A DNA stretch of 36,036 nt, taken from NCBI GenBank assembly GCA_029558715.1, contig JAKQEA010000179.1, forward strand, positions 1 to 36,036. The letters are read 5' to 3'. The DNA is from Bacteroidota bacterium (lineage in GTDB: Bacteria; Bacteroidota; Bacteroidia; Chitinophagales; Chitinophagaceae). Position 1 is the first letter of the stretch, and every line of letters starts with the position of its first letter. Shown here in pieces: positions 9,238 through 16,406 of this stretch. The position numbers and the translations under genes were made by a program. The notes beneath the pieces were generated by a model. It was not told where the DNA came from and made no database searches. It was given only the letters and a program-made list of their open reading frames with translations.

Positions 9238-10176
9238 TCAGAATATTTTTTTCTTAAGAAAAAACCAGCCGATGAATAAGGAAATGATGAGCGACAGCCC
9301 AACTGGCATGTAGAAGGCCAGTTTGGATTCCTGGTAAGGAATTGGAACGTTCATGCCATAGATGCTGGCTACCAGTACAGGCAAAGTCAATACAATAGTG
9401 ATCACGGATAATCTTTTCAGTACTTCGTTCTGGTTGTTGGCAATAATGCCGGCAAAAGCATCCAGTGTACTGCTGAGGATATTGCTGTAGATATTGGCCA
9501 TTTCCAGTGCCTGTGAATTATCTACGATAAGATCATCCAGGAATTCTTTTTCTTCTTCATTCAGGGCAAGGAAATTGGTTCGTTGCAGCTTCATGAACAG
9601 TAGTTCATTGGAACGAATAGCTGTTACGAAATAAACAAGGCTCTTTTGTATCCGCATCAGTTCCAGCAGGTGTTCATTCCGGCTGGCTGCATATAGTTTT
9701 TGTTCGAATGTGTTCCTCCGCTGGTTGATCTCTTTCAGGTGCTCCATATAGTTCTGTACCACTTTCTCAAAAATTTTCAGCACCATCATATTCTTTTTAT
9801 CAGGGTGCCGGTTTTGAAAAGTATTCAGAAATTTTTTGATAGCCGGGTTATCAAAGGAATTAACAGTTACTATCTGGTTATGGGTAAGAATAATACAGAT
9901 AGGAATAGTAATGTAATATGCGTCACTTTCGTTGAATGAGTTGTTCTCTGTTGGTGTCTTGATGACAAGAAGCTTTACATTATCATCTTCTTCAAAGCGG
10001 CTCCTTTCATCGATATCCAGCGAGTCGGTGAGGAAGTCAATAGGTATATCCAGCCCGGAAGAAAGTTCAGAAAACTCCTCCTGTTTCAATGGGGGAGAGA
10101 CATTTATCCAGGCACCCGTTTCCGGGACGTTGATCTCTACCGTTTGCTGGTTAATATTTTTAAAGTACTTGATCAT
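9238..10176 (-). CDS. corA: CorA family divalent cation transporter
   Basis: With ATG at 10176 the protein has 312 residues. An N-terminal soluble domain and a long helical region (about 120-245) precede two C-terminal helices. The first helix ends in the diagnostic GMN motif at residues 274-276 (SIYGMNVPIPYQ), and the second is followed by a basic KKK tail, as in CorA Mg2+/Co2+ channels. A TTG codon four residues upstream (10188) overlaps the -7 promoter element, so the ATG is preferred. The TAccTTTG element at 10186-10193 ends only 9 bases before the ATG. It is followed at 6 bases by the Nudix gene. Confidence 0.92.
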   Translation of the reverse strand: MIKYFKNINQQTVEINVPETGAWINVSPPLKQEEFSELSSGLDIPIDFLTDSLDIDERSRFEEDDNVKLLVIKTPTENNSFNESDAYYITIPICIILTHNQIVTVNSFDNPAIKKFLNTFQNRHPDKKNMMVLKIFEKVVQNYMEHLKEINQRRNTFEQKLYAASRNEHLLELMRIQKSLVYFVTAIRSNELLFMKLQRTNFLALNEEEKEFLDDLIVDNSQALEMANIYSNILSSTLDAFAGIIANNQNEVLKRLSVITIVLTLPVLVASIYGMNVPIPYQESKLAFYMPVGLSLIISLFIGWFFLKKKIF

Positions 10177-10185
10177 AAACCGCCG

Positions 10186-10193
10186 CAAAGGTA
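10186..10193 (-). promoter_or_regulatory. Bacteroidota -7 promoter element for corA
   Basis: Minus-strand sequence TACCTTTG matches the Bacteroidota consensus TAnnTTTG. Transcription would start roughly 3-7 bases downstream, almost at the corA ATG (10176). No clear -33 TTG was found. Confidence 0.5.
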
Positions 10194-10272
10194 AGCCTGC
10201 ACTTTCAGATTTGCTTTCTAATCTTTATACCCGAACAGTTGATGGGGAAATGGTAACATTTAAATGCAGCTC

Positions 10273-11061
10273 TTATTTTACTTCGATGCTGCCTTCGAAT
10301 ACTTTTTCAGCAGGACCGCAAAGCCAGATGTTCTCATATTTTTCATCATCCGTTCTGTCAAATTCTACGGAGAGTGTACCACCTAATGTTTTTACTTCTA
10401 TATCGTTAAAACCATTTTCATTATGGTAACTTATCAGTGCCGCAGCTGTAACCCCCGTGCCGCAGGAATAGGTCTCGTCTTCCACCCCTCTTTCATAGGT
10501 CCTGACGATTATTTTATTGGTGTTGTCCAGTTGTTCCACAAAATTTACGTTGATGCCTTCCTCCGCAAACTCACGGCTATAACGGATATCATGCCCCTTT
10601 TTATAGACATCAACATTCATTACATCATCTACGATTTTTATATAGTGCGGGGACCCGGTATTTAAGATCAGATCATTGTGGAATCTTTTAATGGAATCTA
10701 CATCTTTCATTTTAAGGGAAACGATGCCATCAATATCGATCTCCGCTTCATGTGGCCCGTCTGAGGCAAGGAAATGATATAGTTCATGATGAATGCCAAG
10801 GTGGTAAGCAAACTTGGTGATACAACGTCCACCATTGCCACACATGCTTCCTTCTTTGCCATCGGCATTATAATATTTCATTTCAAAATCATAGCCTTCT
10901 TTTTCATTCAGCAGCATCAGGCCATCTGCGCCAATACCAAAACGGCGGTCGCACAAATGATGTATCTGTTCTGTCGTCAGCCAGGTATATTCATTTTTCC
11001 TGTTGTCAGCTATAATAAAATCGTTGCCTGTACCCTGGTATTTAAAAAAATGTAATTGCAT
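10273..11061 (-). CDS. dapF: Diaminopimelate epimerase
   Basis: This 262-residue protein interconverts LL- and meso-diaminopimelate for lysine and peptidoglycan synthesis in the cytoplasm. It shows the paired halves of the family with the two active-site cysteines: Cys74 in GSMCGNGGRC and Cys200 in YSCGTGVTAA. The start FFKYQGTGNDFIIADN is the conserved N-terminal block. Length is normal for DapF. Its ATG overlaps the stop codon of the upstream nucleoside phosphorylase gene by one base (TAATG at 11059-11063), indicating translational coupling. Confidence 0.96.
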   Translation of the reverse strand: MQLHFFKYQGTGNDFIIADNRKNEYTWLTTEQIHHLCDRRFGIGADGLMLLNEKEGYDFEMKYYNADGKEGSMCGNGGRCITKFAYHLGIHHELYHFLASDGPHEAEIDIDGIVSLKMKDVDSIKRFHNDLILNTGSPHYIKIVDDVMNVDVYKKGHDIRYSREFAEEGINVNFVEQLDNTNKIIVRTYERGVEDETYSCGTGVTAAALISYHNENGFNDIEVKTLGGTLSVEFDRTDDEKYENIWLCGPAEKVFEGSIEVK

Positions 11062-11939
11062 TAAATACTTTCTGAAAATATCTGAACGAATTTTTTGATT
11101 AAATTTTCAACTGCTGCTTTTCCATCTTTGGAAAACTCTTTCTTTATCCTGTTTGCCACAATAGCATTTACAGCCAGGCAATTATGCCCGAGCAATTTAC
11201 CCAGCCCATAAATGGCAGAGGTTTCCATCTCAAAATTAGTAATCCGATGTTGACCGAAACGGAAATCGGTAAGCCGGTTGATCAGGTCAGGGTTACGGAT
11301 GCCTAATCTGAGAATTCTTCCTTGCGGGCCATAAAAACCAGGACAGGTTACCGTAATACCATGATGAAAATCTTTTACAAAATGTTTTATTAAGGATCCG
11401 GCACCGCTTGTAATGTAAGGATGCCCGATCTGCCCGTGAATTTGTGTATGAGTAACGAAAGAGTGGATCAGTTGCTGCTCTTCATCATTTTGTTCATAGC
11501 GATAAAAATTGAGCAGGTTGTCTATTCCAAGTCCATGGGTGGATGCTACAAAACTGTCTACCGGAATATCACTTTGCAACGAACCGGAGGTGCCGATACG
11601 GATAATATTGAGGGACTTAAGCTGCTTGTTGATCTCCCTGGTTTCAAAATCAATATTTACAAGGGCATCAAGTTCATTAATGACAATATCAATATTATCA
11701 GGTCCGATACCTGATGAAAGGACCGTAATTCTTTTTTTGTTGATATACCCGGTATGGCTGATGAATTCCCGGTGCTGACGTTTTACCTCAATACTGTCAA
11801 AATACTTGCTCACTTCTTTTACCCGGTCCGGGTCTCCTACTGTTACTACAGTATCGCCCAGTTCATCGGGCCGGAGGTCAATATGATAAACAGCTCCCCG
11901 GTCATTAATAATGAGTTCTGATTCTGCGATCCGGCTCAT
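11061..11939 (-). CDS. Nucleoside phosphorylase (uridine phosphorylase-like)
   Basis: This 292-residue enzyme belongs to the PNP/UDP phosphorylase superfamily. Visible motifs are VTVGDPDRVKEV near residue 35 (phosphate-binding loop), IRIGTSGSLQ near residue 115, and FEMETSAIYGLGKLLGH near residue 240 (base and ribose binding; MET/ES block). It would cleave nucleosides by phosphorolysis to base plus ribose-1-phosphate in salvage. The family call is firm; uridine rather than purine preference is inferred. dapF follows in a 1-base overlap. A TATTTTTG -7 element lies about 35 bases upstream of the start. Confidence 0.88.
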   Translation of the reverse strand: MSRIAESELIINDRGAVYHIDLRPDELGDTVVTVGDPDRVKEVSKYFDSIEVKRQHREFISHTGYINKKRITVLSSGIGPDNIDIVINELDALVNIDFETREINKQLKSLNIIRIGTSGSLQSDIPVDSFVASTHGLGIDNLLNFYRYEQNDEEQQLIHSFVTHTQIHGQIGHPYITSGAGSLIKHFVKDFHHGITVTCPGFYGPQGRILRLGIRNPDLINRLTDFRFGQHRITNFEMETSAIYGLGKLLGHNCLAVNAIVANRIKKEFSKDGKAAVENLIKKFVQIFSESI

Positions 11940-11974
11940 ATAACTAGTTTAATATGATGTAAATAAACCTATTT

Positions 11975-11982
11975 CAAAAATA
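11975..11982 (-). promoter_or_regulatory. -7 promoter element for the nucleoside phosphorylase-dapF operon
   Basis: TATTTTTG on the minus strand fits TAnnTTTG and would give a 5' leader of about 30 bases. It lies back-to-back with the tRNA-Cys promoter. No -33 element was evident. Confidence 0.45.
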
Positions 11983-11987
11983 TGCTT

Positions 11988-11995
11988 TATTTTCG
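11988..11995 (+). promoter_or_regulatory. Probable -7 element for tRNA-Cys
   Basis: TATTTTCG matches 7 of 8 positions of TAnnTTTG and ends 17 bases before the mature tRNA 5' end, a plausible distance for a short processed leader. Confidence 0.4.
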
Positions 11996-12012
11996 CAGCG
12001 GTTTAAAAAAAT

Positions 12013-12083
12013 GGTCCTGTGGCCGAGTGGCTAGGCAGAGCTCTGCAAAAGCTCCTACACCAGTTCGAATCTGGTCGGGACCT
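12013..12083 (+). tRNA. tRNA-Cys (anticodon GCA)
   Basis: The 71-base sequence folds as a complete cloverleaf: acceptor stem GGTCCTG with CGGGACC (one U-G pair), D stem GCC/GGC, anticodon stem GAGCT/AGCTC around loop CTGCAAA with anticodon GCA, and T stem ACCAG/CTGGT around TTCGAAT. The discriminator base is T, as expected for cysteine tRNAs. CCA is not encoded and must be added after transcription. A strong terminator begins 6 bases downstream. Confidence 0.96.
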
Positions 12084-12088
12084 CGTAA

Positions 12089-12121
12089 AGGGAATAATCA
12101 GTTATGATTATTCCCTCTTTT
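12089..12121 (+). terminator. Rho-independent terminator of tRNA-Cys
   Basis: A perfect 12-bp stem (AGGGAATAATCA with TGATTATTCCCT) and a GTTA loop are followed by CTTTT, directly after the tRNA. Confidence 0.85.
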
Positions 12122-12150
12122 GTTAGCGACAATTGGATTCTCAGGAAAAT

Positions 12151-12216
12151 GGTCTGGTGTTTACGTAAAAAAAATAGTATGACTGTTCGAAGCTGCCGGC
12201 AGGCAGGTCGGGACCT
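12151..12216 (+). pseudogene. Degenerate second copy of tRNA-Cys
   Basis: The 17-base end GGTCGGGACCTCGTAAA of the intact tRNA and its flank (12073-12089) is repeated exactly at 12206-12222. The T-loop core GTTCGAA (12063-12069) recurs at 12185-12191. The 5' junction AAAATGGTC at the tRNA start (to 12016) recurs at 12146-12154. Between these the anticodon and D arms are unrecognisable, and a 14-base GC-rich palindromic stretch replaces three bases inside the T arm. A terminator follows as for the true tRNA. It cannot fold as a tRNA, so a decayed tandem duplicate is inferred; a phage-type attachment remnant is the alternative. Confidence 0.5.
12193..12202. repeat. GC-rich palindrome CTGCCGGCAG inside the tRNA-Cys remnant
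   Basis: A perfect 10-base palindrome, extended on one side to GCTGCCGGCAGGCAGG, interrupts the T arm of the tRNA-like remnant. I saw no second copy elsewhere in the window. Similar palindromes are common dispersed repeats in Bacteroidota genomes as far as I recall. Confidence 0.5.
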
Positions 12217-12219
12217 CGT

Positions 12220-12250
12220 AAAAAAGTCATCTGGTAAGGAGACTTTTTTT
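12220..12250. terminator. Bidirectional terminator after the tRNA remnant / HU-CCDC81 gene
   Basis: AAAAAAGTC (12220-12228) pairs with GACTTTTTT (12241-12249) around a 12-base loop, giving a U-run in either direction. The stop codon of the minus-strand gene (12249-12251) lies within its T-tract. Confidence 0.65.
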
Positions 12251-13175
12251 ATTGTTCAATGTAAGCCTTGCTCCATTTTGGAGTATAGGAAATTCTCAAA
12301 GAGTCTTTGATCCTGGCTGTATCAGCAGGTGTGGCCGGTAGTACAAAGAATAAGATGAAATTGACAGAGTCTTTTGTTCCCATCTGTATTGTTGTAGGCA
12401 GTTCTTTCAAAAATTTGAAACGTTTGAAAGCTCTTTCCCTCCCGGCTGTTTCAATAACAAATTTGTAATTACCTGCTGGGGTTACAATTGGTGGCGGGAT
12501 TGTTATATTCCCTTTTTGAACTGCAGTGGTGTCGTTAACATTTTGTGCGGCAGGCTCTGATGTTTTTGTAGCCGGAGCGGTAGTGCTGTTACCGTTGGCA
12601 TCAGCTGTGGTATTCTTGTAGATAATATATCCTCCCCAAATAGCTAATGCCAAACCAATAAGCATTAAGAGTATTGCTACAGGCTTTTTCCATTGCACTT
12701 TTTCTCTTCGGGGGTTGAGGATGTCTTTGTAGTCAGAAACATCTGAATTGTTATCAACTTCAGTATAGCCTACTTGTTTTGTTGGTTGTTCTTTTAATAT
12801 TTCTGGTGTAAGCTGACCGGGAGAGAAGCTGTACTGACCAGATTGGGTTTTTACAAGACTGCCGATCCCATCCAGCATAAAAGGTTTTCCTATGTTCAGG
12901 AATTGTTGTCCCAGCCACAGGTGAGAATCAAGATCTGCTGCTGCCAATGCTTTGATTTTCCCGGTTTGTGAAGAAATAAAGTCGATCAAAGCCGGGTTTT
13001 CCTTAATGCCAGGATTATTTTCAAATGTGATGCCTTCGCCAAAGTCTTTTTTGCTGTTTTTGTCAGATTCGGGATCCACAACAATAGATGAATCAAGCAG
13101 GAATGTGCCAATACCGGGCAGATCCAGTCTCCGGGTTGAATAGAGATATTGGGCAAGTATCTGTGCTAGTTTCAA
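12249..13175 (-). CDS. HU-CCDC81-type and SPOR-like domain membrane protein
   Basis: Using TTG at 13175, the protein has 308 residues. The N-terminal half resembles the Bacteroidota CCDC81-like HU domains: LAQILAQYLYSTRRLDLPGI near residue 3, then a second unit with GKPFMLDGIGSL and YSFSPGQ. A basic stretch precedes one membrane helix (about residues 165-187, AILLMLIGLALAIWGGYIIY). A Thr/Ala-rich linker leads to a C-terminal SPOR-like fold with FVIETAGRERAFKRF. Such proteins may connect envelope or peptidoglycan to the cytoplasm in this phylum. The frame stays open to 13292, but that extension overlaps the divergent gene start, so TTG is preferred. No downstream ATG precedes the first domain. 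Confidence 0.8.
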   Translation of the reverse strand: MKLAQILAQYLYSTRRLDLPGIGTFLLDSSIVVDPESDKNSKKDFGEGITFENNPGIKENPALIDFISSQTGKIKALAAADLDSHLWLGQQFLNIGKPFMLDGIGSLVKTQSGQYSFSPGQLTPEILKEQPTKQVGYTEVDNNSDVSDYKDILNPRREKVQWKKPVAILLMLIGLALAIWGGYIIYKNTTADANGNSTTAPATKTSEPAAQNVNDTTAVQKGNITIPPPIVTPAGNYKFVIETAGRERAFKRFKFLKELPTTIQMGTKDSVNFILFFVLPATPADTARIKDSLRISYTPKWSKAYIEQ

Positions 13176-13247
13176 AGTTTTGGCTTTTAAAGGATACAAT
13201 ATAAATATTTTATACCACCAATACAAGTGCCGGAAAACTCTGTGGTT

Positions 13248-13255
13248 TAACTTTG
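13248..13255 (+). promoter_or_regulatory. -7 promoter element for the small membrane protein gene at 13264
   Basis: TAACTTTG fits TAnnTTTG exactly and ends 8 bases before the ATG, so the mRNA would have only a few leader bases. Confidence 0.5.
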
Positions 13256-13263
13256 CATCAATT

Positions 13264-13581
13264 ATGCTTACCAAACAAGAAACGGATTTCATCAGTTATT
13301 GGGAAGAGAACAGGTTGGCGAAAAAAAAAGTACTGCGCCAGATATATGTGGGGCTTCCTCTGGCGGTCATACTTGTTATTACCATTTTTGCGAACCTTCT
13401 TTCCGGTTGGTATAGCAGGGCGCAAATGGTTATGTTCAGGGAAAACTCTTCTTTGATCATCGTTTTACTGATAGCGGCGCTTTCTATTGTGGTTTTTATA
13501 GTCATATTCTCTGCCCGTCACCGGTGGGATATGAATGAGCAGCGTTACCGTGAACTACTGGATAAGAAGGCGAAAGATTAA
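13264..13581 (+). CDS. Small two-helix membrane protein of unknown function
   Basis: With ATG at 13264 the protein has 105 residues: a charged N-terminus (MLTKQETDFISYWEENRLAK), two hydrophobic helices (about residues 28-48 and 60-80) and a polar C-terminus ending in a charged LLDKKAKD-type helix. No catalytic motif is visible and I do not recognise a family. The frame is open upstream to 13180, but the -7 element directly before 13264 fixes the start. It is divergent from the HU-CCDC81 gene and precedes the FKBP gene by 74 bases. Confidence 0.75.
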   Translation: MLTKQETDFISYWEENRLAKKKVLRQIYVGLPLAVILVITIFANLLSGWYSRAQMVMFRENSSLIIVLLIAALSIVVFIVIFSARHRWDMNEQRYRELLDKKAKD

Positions 13582-13655
13582 AAAATAATTCCTTTTTTTG
13601 CAGCGAATAATAGTTTTCCAGGGTCTTACTCAGGATTTTGGACCAACATCTTAAT

Positions 13656-14123
13656 ATGAAGAATTTTTTCCTTTTTTTATCTGTATCTGGTTTTTTAATG
13701 CTAAACAGTGGTTGCCTGAAAGACAATAGCTGTAATGCAAAGACTGTTGAAAGTGAGCAGGCAACTATAGTGAATTATGCACTTGCAAACGGGATAACAG
13801 CTACCGCCCACAGCAGCGGACTGCATTATGAAGTAGTAACTGCCGGAACCGGACCTGCTCCTACCATTAATTCTACCGTATCTGTGCGATATGTGGGAAA
13901 ACTGCTGAATGGGACTGTTTTTGACACCCAGGCAGGTACTCCCGTCACTTTTCCGGTAAACCAGGTGATTCCGGGCTGGCAATTGGGTCTTCCGCTGGTA
14001 CAGGAGGGAGGTACTATCAAACTGATTATCCCTTCATCACTGGCCTATGGCTGTACAGGATATGGCGCTATCCCTGCGGATGCGATATTATATTTTGAGA
14101 TCGATTTGGTAGATGTTCAATAA
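13656..14123 (+). CDS. FKBP-type peptidyl-prolyl cis-trans isomerase lipoprotein
   Basis: From ATG 13656 the protein has 155 residues. A lipoprotein signal peptide with lipobox LNSGC puts the lipidated Cys at residue 20. A single FKBP domain covers about residues 55-155, with VSVRYVGKLLNGTVFD, FPVNQVIPGWQLGLPLVQEG and LAYGCTGYGAIPADAILYFEIDL, the standard prolyl isomerase core. It should assist folding of envelope proteins from the periplasmic side. A TTG at 13638 is in frame but would put extra charged residues before the signal peptide. A clear terminator follows 31 bases after the stop. Confidence 0.92.
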   Translation: MKNFFLFLSVSGFLMLNSGCLKDNSCNAKTVESEQATIVNYALANGITATAHSSGLHYEVVTAGTGPAPTINSTVSVRYVGKLLNGTVFDTQAGTPVTFPVNQVIPGWQLGLPLVQEGGTIKLIIPSSLAYGCTGYGAIPADAILYFEIDLVDVQ

Positions 14124-14154
14124 TTGCTGAGCCTTTACTGCTTATGCTCTGCTT

Positions 14155-14187
14155 CCCCGTCCTGCTTGCAGCGACGGGGTTCTTTTT
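14155..14187 (+). terminator. Rho-independent terminator after the FKBP gene
   Basis: CCCCGTC (14155-14161) pairs with GACGGGG (14173-14179) around an 11-base loop, followed by TTCTTTTT. It separates the FKBP gene from the serine dehydratase promoter. Confidence 0.8.
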
Positions 14188-14191
14188 ACTG

Positions 14192-14199
14192 TATTTTTG
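14192..14199 (+). promoter_or_regulatory. -7 promoter element for L-serine dehydratase
   Basis: TATTTTTG fits TAnnTTTG. It lies just after the upstream terminator and 17 bases before the TTG start, which supports that start. Confidence 0.5.
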
Positions 14200-14216
14200 A
14201 TTTTAAATCTTTCATC

Positions 14217-15659
14217 TTGCCTCACGAAGCCATTTCAGTCTTTGATATTTTTAAAATCGGGGTAGGCCCTTCCAGTTCCCATACATTGGGGCCATGGAGA
14301 GCTGCACAGCGTTTTGCAAAAATGTTGCATCAGAAGAACATATTGACTGATGTAACCAGGGTAAGGGTACTTCTTTATGGTTCTTTAGCCAAAACAGGTA
14401 AAGGTCATGGTACGGATGTAGCTGTTCAATTGGGACTTTGCGGCCATGACCCTGTAACATTTGCAGTAGATCAGATCGATGCAAAGATTCATGACATTGC
14501 TGCTATGAAGAAGATGGTTTTACTTGGTCTGCATGAGGCCGACTTTGATCCGCAGGAAGACATTGAATTTCTTATTACCGAAACACTCCCTTATCATCCT
14601 AATGCAGTTACTTTCCTTGTAACTACCAGGAATGGGGAATCTGTTGCAGAAACATATTATTCTGTTGGTGGAGGATTTGTAGTTAAGGAAGGAGAGGAAA
14701 CCGGTACGGTGAACTCCGTTCAATTGCCATTTCCGATTAATAATGCCGATGATTTGTTACACTGGTGTATAAAAACAGGTATGAGTATTCATGAAATAGT
14801 GATGGAGAATGAACATACCTGGCGGAGTGAAGAAGAAACAAAAATAAATGCACTGAATATCTGGCGGGTGATGAAAGAGTGTATCTACCGTGGTTGTCAT
14901 ACACCGGGCGTCTTACCCGGTGGGCTGAATGTAAAACGACGTAGTGCCGAATTGAACAAAAGACTTCTTACGGGGAAGGAGTATTCAGATTATGATACCT
15001 GGTTATTGGCTATCCGTTCCGGGGGTAATGATTTCAAATACATACTGGATTGGGTCAGTTGTTTTGCACTTGCTGTTAACGAAGAGAATGCGTCATTTGG
15101 CAGAGTGGTGACGGCTCCAACCAATGGTGCTGCGGGAGTGATACCCGCTGTACTTCAGTATTATATAGCCTTTTGTCACGATAGTTATCGGGAGGTAAAC
15201 AAAGAGGATAAGATCATTCAATTCCTGTTGACTGCTGCTGAAATAGGCAGCATTTTCAAAAAGGGGGCCACTCTTTCTGCAGCTATGGGAGGTTGCCAGG
15301 CAGAGATCGGTGTATCATCTGCGATGGCCGCCGCCGGACTTACAGAATGTATGGGCGGCACCCAAAGGCAGGTAATGATGGCATCAGAAATTGCTATGGA
15401 ACATCATTTAGGATTAACCTGCGACCCGATAGCCGGGTTAGTACAAGTTCCTTGTATTGAAAGAAATACCATGGGGGCCATCAAGGCTATCACTGCTTCC
15501 CAACTGGCACTACAAAGCACTCCTGATTTTGCCAAAGTATCATTAGATGCAGTTATTAAAACCATGTGGGATACTGCACTGGATATGAATCATAAATACA
15601 AAGAAACAGCTGATGGGGGACTGGCGGTAAATGTGCCTCTCAGCTTACCTGAGTGCTGA
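14217..15659 (+). CDS. sdaA: L-serine dehydratase (single-chain, iron-sulfur)
   Basis: About 480 residues from TTG 14217. The enzyme deaminates L-serine to pyruvate and ammonia with a [4Fe-4S] cluster. The N-terminal beta domain begins [19 protein letters not shown], the conserved substrate-side motif; the alpha domain carries cysteines at about residues 360 (GGCQAEIG), 402 (TCDPIAGL) and 413 (VPCIER) expected to ligate the cluster, plus [19 protein letters not shown]. The frame is open back to 14124, but that stretch holds the FKBP terminator and the promoter, so translation cannot start there; no ATG lies between the promoter and SVFDIF. Length and fused domain order are normal for the single-chain type. 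Confidence 0.95.
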   Translation: MPHEAISVFDIFKIGVGPSSSHTLGPWRAAQRFAKMLHQKNILTDVTRVRVLLYGSLAKTGKGHGTDVAVQLGLCGHDPVTFAVDQIDAKIHDIAAMKKMVLLGLHEADFDPQEDIEFLITETLPYHPNAVTFLVTTRNGESVAETYYSVGGGFVVKEGEETGTVNSVQLPFPINNADDLLHWCIKTGMSIHEIVMENEHTWRSEEETKINALNIWRVMKECIYRGCHTPGVLPGGLNVKRRSAELNKRLLTGKEYSDYDTWLLAIRSGGNDFKYILDWVSCFALAVNEENASFGRVVTAPTNGAAGVIPAVLQYYIAFCHDSYREVNKEDKIIQFLLTAAEIGSIFKKGATLSAAMGGCQAEIGVSSAMAAAGLTECMGGTQRQVMMASEIAMEHHLGLTCDPIAGLVQVPCIERNTMGAIKAITASQLALQSTPDFAKVSLDAVIKTMWDTALDMNHKYKETADGGLAVNVPLSLPEC

Positions 15660-15808
15660 TAGTCCTTCGTGAGACATATATTAACTTATTGTCAAGTCAC
15701 CATTAAAAGAAGTTTTATTTTTTGCAGGTTATTGTACTATTAAAGAGATGATGTTGTAAATTTATTTCCGGCAAGAACCAAATTATTACAACCTCAAACC
15801 ATTTTACC

Positions 15809-16321
15809 ATGGCAACTAAAAAGAAAGCTAAAAAGAAAGTTGCAAAGCCAGTTGCTAAAAGAAAACCGGCCTCCAAAAAGAAAGTAGCTAAAAAGAAACC
15901 ATCACCAAAACGAAAAGTGGTTAAAGCTAAACCCAAACGTAAGCCTGTTGCCCGTAAAAAAGCAGCACCTAAAAAAGTGGTAAAGAAAAAAGCGGCAAAA
16001 AAACCGGTGAAAAAAGCTGCAAAGAAAGTTGTGAAAAAGGCGGTGAAAAAAATAGCCAGGAAAATAGTAAAAAGGAAACCGGTGGCTGTGAAACCTAAAG
16101 CAACTAAGAAGAAAAAAATTATTTCACCGGCTCCCGTTCATTCTGCACCGGTAGTTGTAGAAGAAATAAAAGAAATATTTGTGACCCCGGAAGGAGAGCT
16201 GGAGGTAACAGAGACTATCGTCACTGTTGATACAGACAATACTGATTATTCAGATAGTATTGAAGAAGGGTTAACAGAAACAGAAGGTAATCCTGACGAG
16301 GAAGATGGAACCATGATATGA
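15809..16321 (+). CDS. Histone H1-like Lys/Ala/Pro-rich protein with acidic tail
   Basis: This 170-residue protein has two charge blocks. Residues 1-103 are almost only Lys, Ala, Pro, Arg and Val in irregular AKKK, KRKP and KKAAKK repeats, like bacterial H1/Hc1 or AlgP-type tails. Residues 115-170 are acidic (VEEIKEIFVTPEGELEVTE and a Glu/Asp/Asn/Thr-rich end). There is no signal peptide or folded-domain motif. The basic part should bind DNA or RNA; the acidic tail could limit that binding or contact proteins, which is inference. The low-complexity bases create long open frames on the other strand that are not genes. A terminator follows the stop. Confidence 0.85.
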   Translation: MATKKKAKKKVAKPVAKRKPASKKKVAKKKPSPKRKVVKAKPKRKPVARKKAAPKKVVKKKAAKKPVKKAAKKVVKKAVKKIARKIVKRKPVAVKPKATKKKKIISPAPVHSAPVVVEEIKEIFVTPEGELEVTETIVTVDTDNTDYSDSIEEGLTETEGNPDEEDGTMI

Positions 16322-16327
16322 TATAAC

Positions 16328-16369
16328 ACAGGCGGGTTGCACAACAAGTAATCTGCCTGTATTTTTTTT
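16328..16369 (+). terminator. Likely terminator after the histone-like gene
   Basis: ACAGGC (16328-16333) pairs with GCCTGT (16355-16360) and is followed by A and eight T. The loop is long, so the stem is modest. Confidence 0.55.
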
Positions 16370-16371
16370 CA

Positions 16372-16405
16372 GGAAGTTTTTTAGTTATTATTCAATAAAA
16401 CTTCC
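16372..16405. other. 9-bp stem-loop 3' of the small ORF
   Basis: GGAAGTTTT (16372-16380) pairs with AAAACTTCC (16397-16405) with a 16-base AT-rich loop. It lies between the histone-gene terminator and the stop of the small minus-strand ORF. It lacks a U-run on the minus strand, so it is not a classic terminator for that ORF. Confidence 0.5.
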
Positions 16406-16406
16406 G

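Noticed and set aside
12073-12222. Attachment site of an integrated element
   Set aside because: Only 133 bases separate the repeats, no integrase is nearby, and the 5' end of the tRNA is also repeated, so a decayed duplicate fits better. Not fully excluded.
15715-15936. Minus-strand frame over the histone-like gene
   Set aside because: A Phe/Leu/Ala-rich shadow of the Lys codons with no independent support.
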